Shown in pieces: positions 59,089-63,067 of a stretch of DNA of 63,067 nucleotides (position 1 is its first letter; each line of letters opens with the position of its first letter). The DNA lies in the NCBI GenBank assembly GCA_030452985.1, contig JAKDLG010000012.1, forward strand, positions 1 through 63,067. Direction: 5' to 3'. The notes under the pieces are model-generated. The model did no database searches. It was not told where the DNA came from and was given only the letters and a program-made list of their open reading frames with translations. This DNA is from Humibacillus sp. Its GTDB lineage: Bacteria; Actinomycetota; Actinomycetes; Actinomycetales; Dermatophilaceae. The position numbers and the translations under genes are program-made.

Positions 59089-60846
59089 TCAGGCCAGGAA
59101 GGCCGATCCGAAGATGCGGGGAAGCTTGGCCCACGACGGGTCGGCCGCGAAGCGGGTGAGCAGCTCGCCGGTCGTGCGGGCGCTGCGGGCCGAGACGAAC
59201 CACGGCGGCTTGGGGCTGAGGGCGAACTCGCCGCCGACGGCCGATCGGGGGAACGGGCGGAAGGGGCCGCGTACGACCGTGCGCTCGACGTCGGCGAGCA
59301 GCAACGCGTTGTGAACGACGCCGATGCCGCTCTGCACGTTGTCGAGGGTGTGCCCCGGGAAGGCGCCCCACGAGGCGTTGGCGGTGAGAAAACCGACCCC
59401 CGTCCAGGCGTTGATCGCCACGGTGCCGTACTCGAGCCGCGCGATCGCTTCCTCAAAGCCGTTGCCGAGGGCCTTCATGGTCGCGGGGTCGACGAGCAGG
59501 TTCGCGCCGAGGGTGCCGACGAAGTCGTGGTTCACGAGGTCGACCGCGGCGTCGAGAAAGGCCTGGCCGGTGCCTGGCACGTCGACGATCCCGAGCACGG
59601 GGGAGAAGTACTCGGTGGTCTCGACGATCGATGCCGCGTCAGAGCCGCGGGCGTCGATGAGCAGCCGCCCGCCATCGGGACCGAGCCGCTGCGCATCCGA
59701 GTAGGACGCGGCGGCGTCGGCGACCCGCTCCGCGCTGCGGGGGTACCAAGGCGCGCGGCCGGGCGCCTTGTCCATCGCGATGCGCAGCTGCTCGACGAAG
59801 GCCTCGCGCTGCGCCCAGTCACTGCTCAGCACCACTACCTGCCCGGCGATGCAGTTGTAGCCGCCGTTGTGCAGGCGCTGGGTGGCGACGTGCGCAGCCT
59901 GGAAGGCGAGGTCGGCGCTCGACCAGTCGCCGGGCACGACGATGATCGGCGACACCCCGCCCAGCTCACTCGTGATCGGCGTCTCGAGCAGGGGCGTGCC
60001 CGCGGCCCGACGCTGGGCAGCATCCTCGCCGCGGCCCCACACGATGAGGTCGTGCACGGCCGCGCTACCCGTGATGTGCACGTGCGAGATGCCCTCGTGT
60101 TGCGCAAGATAGCCGCCCACATCGCCGCCGCCCGCGACGATGGCGAGTAGCCCGCGGTCGATGAGTGGGGCGAAGGCGGCTTCGTAGGCGGGGAGCAGCA
60201 GCTCGAGGGTCGGGTTGAGCTTGAGCACGACGACCCGGTTGTGGGCCACCAGCTCGTAGAGCACGTCGAGGGGCGCGATCGAGGTGATGTTGCCCGCCCC
60301 GAGCACCAGGCCCACCCCGCCGGTCTCGGAGGGGGTCTTCGCCCCGAGCCCGGCGCGCGACTGCACCTGGGCGGCGCTGACTCCCGGCGTCATCCACACG
60401 TCGGCGGTGAAGCCGTGCAGCAGCAGGTACTCGAAACGGTTGGAGGGGAGGGCCGGTACGGTGACCCGGCCACCGGGGGCCGTGCCGAGGCGCTTCCCGT
60501 CGACAGGGCTACCGCCTGAGGCGAGGGCTTTGAGCGAGTGCTGGAGCGCGAGCAGCGCCGTCAGCGTGCAGTAGGGCCCCGAAAGCCACTCCTCACCCAC
60601 GAGCGGCGATGTGGGGTCGAGGCCCTTGGCGCGCACCGCGGCGGCGACCCACGCGTCAGCGGCGGCGGCGACACTGTGGTGCACGTCAGCCAGCAGGTCG
60701 GCGCGAGCCGGCAGATCCATCGCCGCCCAACCCGACTCGCCCTGAGCCATCCCGGCCACGATGGCGTCGAGGCGGGCTCGATCGTCGGCAGACAGCTCGC
60801 CTTTCGGGGTGGGGGCGAAGGTGGGTGCGTTCGACTGCGTGGTCAT
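59089..60846 (-). CDS. Aldehyde dehydrogenase family protein
   Basis: 585 residues. NAD(P)-binding region: GVGLVLGAGNITSIAPLDVL and VVVLKLNPTLELLLPAYEAA. The general-base Glu is in PITSELGGVSPIIVVPG and the catalytic Cys in LHNGGYNCIAGQVVVLSSD. It ends with a long C-terminal region (WGAFPGHTLDNVQSGIGVVH). It oxidises an aldehyde to the acid; the substrate is not predictable. It is longer than the about 480-residue standard because of an N-terminal helical extension and extra loops. Confidence 0.85.
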   Translation of the reverse strand: MTTQSNAPTFAPTPKGELSADDRARLDAIVAGMAQGESGWAAMDLPARADLLADVHHSVAAAADAWVAAAVRAKGLDPTSPLVGEEWLSGPYCTLTALLALQHSLKALASGGSPVDGKRLGTAPGGRVTVPALPSNRFEYLLLHGFTADVWMTPGVSAAQVQSRAGLGAKTPSETGGVGLVLGAGNITSIAPLDVLYELVAHNRVVVLKLNPTLELLLPAYEAAFAPLIDRGLLAIVAGGGDVGGYLAQHEGISHVHITGSAAVHDLIVWGRGEDAAQRRAAGTPLLETPITSELGGVSPIIVVPGDWSSADLAFQAAHVATQRLHNGGYNCIAGQVVVLSSDWAQREAFVEQLRIAMDKAPGRAPWYPRSAERVADAAASYSDAQRLGPDGGRLLIDARGSDAASIVETTEYFSPVLGIVDVPGTGQAFLDAAVDLVNHDFVGTLGANLLVDPATMKALGNGFEEAIARLEYGTVAINAWTGVGFLTANASWGAFPGHTLDNVQSGIGVVHNALLLADVERTVVRGPFRPFPRSAVGGEFALSPKPPWFVSARSARTTGELLTRFAADPSWAKLPRIFGSAFLA

Positions 60847-61020
60847 CGGGCTCCTCGTCGGGGTGCTGCGTGGTCGCGGGCTGGCCCCAGGAGTGAGGCG
60901 GTCACCGTCACGGTTCCACGGTCAGTATCGCCCGCGCCCGTTCCCCGGATGCAGCAAACGACCAGACGGCGCGGCCACTCAATCCCGGCCACGCCGCCCG
61001 TGACGACTCGCCGTGACGAC

Positions 61021-63067
<2,047 letters not shown>

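Overview
The window is high-GC DNA with actinobacterial hallmarks: GTG and TTG starts, probable leaderless genes, a GuaB1-type IMP dehydrogenase paralogue, a DUF222/HNH-type protein end and a DUF6318-type lipoprotein. An actinomycete of the order Micrococcales, perhaps Intrasporangiaceae, fits best; this is inferred from gene content and base composition, not from a marker gene.

Layout. 1-2450: chromosome-like genes (HNH-protein end, DoxX, lipoprotein, PKD protein). 2465-16371: a Wadjet (jetABCD) anti-plasmid locus cut in two. jetD and a twice-broken jetC lie at 2465-6650, intact jetA and jetB at 14298-16371, and about 7.6 kb between them holds a TfoX-like pseudogene, a MazEF pair, a group II intron with its maturase, an XPB/Ssl2-like protein, a transporter-like protein and HipBA with three evenly phased operators. 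A second copy of the jetA promoter and start codon sits directly in front of jetC. 16.6-22.2 kb: a YihY/BrkB protein, threonine ammonia-lyase, a nagB that lost its start at a junction with a HicB/VapC chimera, an intradiol dioxygenase, an XRE-cupin regulator and a broken SnoaL-like gene.

22.2-33.6 kb is a graveyard and nursery of small conflict modules: several toxin-antitoxin pairs (some intact, some broken), a polymorphic toxin with immunity gene plus a decayed duplicate carrying an orphan tip, an XRE/ImmA-IrrE/PIN operon, and at least five scattered pieces of one large LuxR-type ATPase regulator.

33.9-58.1 kb is a defence island. It has a lower-GC membrane protein, a complete class 1 DISARM operon (drmD-drmMI-drmA-drmB-drmC, minus strand, stops overlapping starts), and a divergent fused XRE-ImmA regulator with a PIN-like partner. 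Next comes an unfamiliar trio: a coiled-coil protein ending in a GrpE-like domain, an Hsp70-like ATPase and a convergent SNF2 helicase related to DrmD. The island ends at a tRNA-Phe gene whose 3' end faces it, the usual geometry of an integration hotspot. After the tRNA come a truncated gene copy, an aldehyde dehydrogenase, the full version of the truncated gene and guaB1, which runs off the window.

The most interesting candidate system is the GrpE-like/Hsp70/SNF2 trio beside DISARM. Second is the recurrence, twice in this window, of XRE + ImmA/IrrE protease + PIN-like protein. The Wadjet locus is probably not functional as it stands because jetC is broken.
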